Shown here piece by piece: positions 13,391-14,985 of a DNA stretch of 14,985 nucleotides (positions are counted from its first letter, which is position 1; every line of letters begins with the position of its first letter). A program made the position numbers and the translations under genes. A model generated the notes under the pieces. It saw only the letters and a list, made by a program, of their open reading frames with translations, made no database searches and had not been told where the DNA came from. Source of the DNA: CAIWXH01 sp964555675 (GTDB taxonomy: Bacteria; Chloroflexota; Chloroflexia; Chloroflexales; Chloroflexaceae); the NCBI GenBank assembly GCA_964555675.1, contig CAZKTU010000161.1, forward strand, positions 1-14,985, given 5' to 3'.

Positions 13391-14985
13391 ATGGCTCAGT
13401 ATGCTCGCGAGGCCGGGGCGCCCCAGCCCCTCGCCACCCCTGTCTGGAGCTCTATGGCCGAGGTCACGCAGATCCTCTGCCCGAAGTGTCACAAGCAGAA
13501 CCTGCGCCGGGCGCGCTACTGCCAGCACTGCGGCCACGACATCGTGCTCAACAACGATGACCCGAGCGACCAGCGACGCTATGTGATCACGCGGGTGATC
13601 AAGCAGGGCGGCCAGGGCGCGGTCTACGAGGGCATCGACGAAGCGGGCAGGATCTATGCGATCAAAGAGATGCTCGATAAGTTCACCGACCCGCGCGAGC
13701 GGGCCGAGGCGATCGAGCGCTTCAACGACGAGGCTGAGATGCTGCAGAGCCTCAGCCACCCGCGGATCCCGAAGGTCTACAGCCACTTCCGCGACGAGGG
13801 CCGCCACTACCTGACCATGGAGTTCGTGCGCGGCGAGGACCTCGAAGAGATCGCCGAGCGCGAGGGCCTGATCGACGAGGCGCGCGTCCTCGCCTGGGCC
13901 GAGCAGATCTGCGATGTGCTGGTCCACCTGCACGGCAAGAACCTGATCTACCGCGACATGAAGCCCTCGAACGTGATGATTGATCGCGGCGACGGCGGGA
14001 TCAAGGTGGTCGACTTCGGGATCACCCGGCTGTTCAAGCCGACCGAGCGGGGCACGCAGATCGGCACCCCCGGCTACGCCCCGCCCGAGCAGTACCAGGG
14101 CCTCGCCACACCCCAGTCGGACGTCTACGCCCTCGGGGCGACCCTGCACCACCTGCTGACCGGGCGCGACCCGACCGAGCAGATGCCCTTCTCGTTCCCG
14201 CGGGCCGATAGTATCCCCGGCGTGACGGTCTCGAAGCGCACGGCCGACGCCCTCGAGCGGGCGCTCCAGAAGGTGCCGCAGGACCGCTTCGCCACGGTGA
14301 GCGAGTTCTGGGCGGCCCTCGGGCCCGAGCGCGCGCCCCAGCCGGGCCAGGTCCGGCGCGCGCCCGCCACGGTGCTCATCCCGCAGCCGGCCGCCCCCCA
14401 GGTGAGCGTCCCCCCGGCCATCGCCCCCGGCGCCCCGGCGACGCCGCGCCCGCCGGCCGCACAGCCTGCCCCGAGTCCGGTCGCCCCGCAGGCCCAGCCC
14501 GCGGCGCGCCCCGCCCCGCCCAAGGTGCAGCCGCGGCGCGGCTTTCTGGCCGGCGTTGGCGCGTTGCTGAGCGCCCTCGTACGCTGGGTGCTGACGATCG
14601 CCCTACTCGGCGCACTTGGGCTTGGTGCTTATGTCTACCTTCAGCGGCCCGCCTGGGCCGAGCCGTATGTTGGCTCGCTCTTCGAGCGCTTGCCCGAAGG
14701 CCTGCCGGGTGCGCCGACGAGCGGGCCGCCCGCCGTGCCGGTGCCGTCTGGGCCAGTGCAGTTCGGCTTGCAGGTGACAGTGCCCTCGGGCTCGGACCAG
14801 GCCACGATCAGACAGGCCTTCCTCGAGGCCTTTACCGCCCGCGCCCAGGCCGAATACGGCCCCACGGCCCGGGTCAACACCAACGTACCGCCGAGCTACG
14901 TAGGCGGCGCGCCGACCCTCAGCGGCGACAGCGGCGGCCAGGCGACCTACACGGCCACGGTGCAGGGGTATGTCTTTAAGGCTGA
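13391..14985 (+). CDS. Membrane-anchored Ser/Thr protein kinase with N-terminal zinc ribbon, 3' end outside window
   Basis: About 531 codons are visible. A CPKC...CQHC zinc ribbon (C30, C33, C44, C47) precedes a Hanks-type kinase domain at about 65-305. The Gly loop is QGGQGAV (72-78), catalytic Lys K92 is in AIKEM, the catalytic loop is Y187-R-D189-MKPSN, the DFG is D208-F-G, and GTPGYAPPEQY is the activation/APE segment. The usual HRD His is Tyr, a change I recall in other bacterial kinases, and catalysis should be retained. A Pro/Ala-rich linker (about 316-380) leads to one membrane helix (about 399-418) and an outside region of unknown fold (FGLQVTVPSGSDQATIRQAF onward), cut by the window edge. 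ATG at 13391 has GGAGAG (13378-13383) 7 nt upstream. An in-frame ATG at 13454 with GGAG 4 nt upstream is the alternative and would still keep the ribbon. Substrate and signal are unknown. Confidence 0.9.
   Translation, partial: MAQYAREAGAPQPLATPVWSSMAEVTQILCPKCHKQNLRRARYCQHCGHDIVLNNDDPSDQRRYVITRVIKQGGQGAVYEGIDEAGRIYAIKEMLDKFTDPRERAEAIERFNDEAEMLQSLSHPRIPKVYSHFRDEGRHYLTMEFVRGEDLEEIAEREGLIDEARVLAWAEQICDVLVHLHGKNLIYRDMKPSNVMIDRGDGGIKVVDFGITRLFKPTERGTQIGTPGYAPPEQYQGLATPQSDVYALGATLHHLLTGRDPTEQMPFSFPRADSIPGVTVSKRTADALERALQKVPQDRFATVSEFWAALGPERAPQPGQVRRAPATVLIPQPAAPQVSVPPAIAPGAPATPRPPAAQPAPSPVAPQAQPAARPAPPKVQPRRGFLAGVGALLSALVRWVLTIALLGALGLGAYVYLQRPAWAEPYVGSLFERLPEGLPGAPTSGPPAVPVPSGPVQFGLQVTVPSGSDQATIRQAFLEAFTARAQAEYGPTARVNTNVPPSYVGGAPTLSGDSGGQATYTATVQGYVFKA

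Noticed and set aside
1..14985. CRISPR arrays, tRNA or rRNA genes, transposases, phage or toxin-antitoxin genes
   Set aside because: I looked for repeat-spacer patterns, tRNA-like cloverleaf ends and mobile-element proteins and saw none. The content is ordinary chromosomal.

Overview
The window looks like a GC-rich bacterial chromosome of the phylum Chloroflexota, probably class Chloroflexia. This is inferred from gene content and arrangement, without any database search. The pointers are an mreBCD-PBP2-minCDE cluster, a magnesium/cobalt-chelatase-type protein, an S1 protein with a long Ala/Pro/Glu-rich N-terminus, and a Ser/Thr kinase with an N-terminal zinc ribbon. A run of exactly 100 N (12167-12266) marks a scaffold join in a draft assembly, so linkage across it is only as good as the scaffolding.

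Left part, minus strand (1-3241): a chelatase-type AAA+/VWA protein is followed 32 bp downstream by a multi-S1-domain RNA-binding protein that runs off the left edge. A 417-bp divergent region (3242-3658) separates this pair from the rest and carries candidate promoters for both directions.

Centre, plus strand (3659-10446): this is a cell-shape and division-site block. mreB, mreC, mreD and a class B transpeptidase (PBP2) are tightly packed and act in lateral wall synthesis. minC, minD and minE follow and place the division septum. A good extended -10 element sits before mreB and another before minC, so the block may be two transcription units. No rodA or ftsZ is present.

Right part, plus strand (10447-14985): an AI-2E/PerM-family membrane protein with its own -10 element and a palindrome, a protein made of two DUF2283-like repeats that is cut by the N run, the GTPase Era whose 5' end is lost in the N run, and a membrane-anchored Ser/Thr kinase cut by the right edge.

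Most of this is housekeeping content. The most interesting signal is a run of nine A residues (minus strand, 2174-2166) in the linker between the AAA+ and VWA halves of the chelatase gene. It contains a dnaX-type A AAA AAG heptamer in the correct register, and both alternative frames stop within a few codons. Slippage there would yield a BchI-sized AAA+ protein from the same gene.
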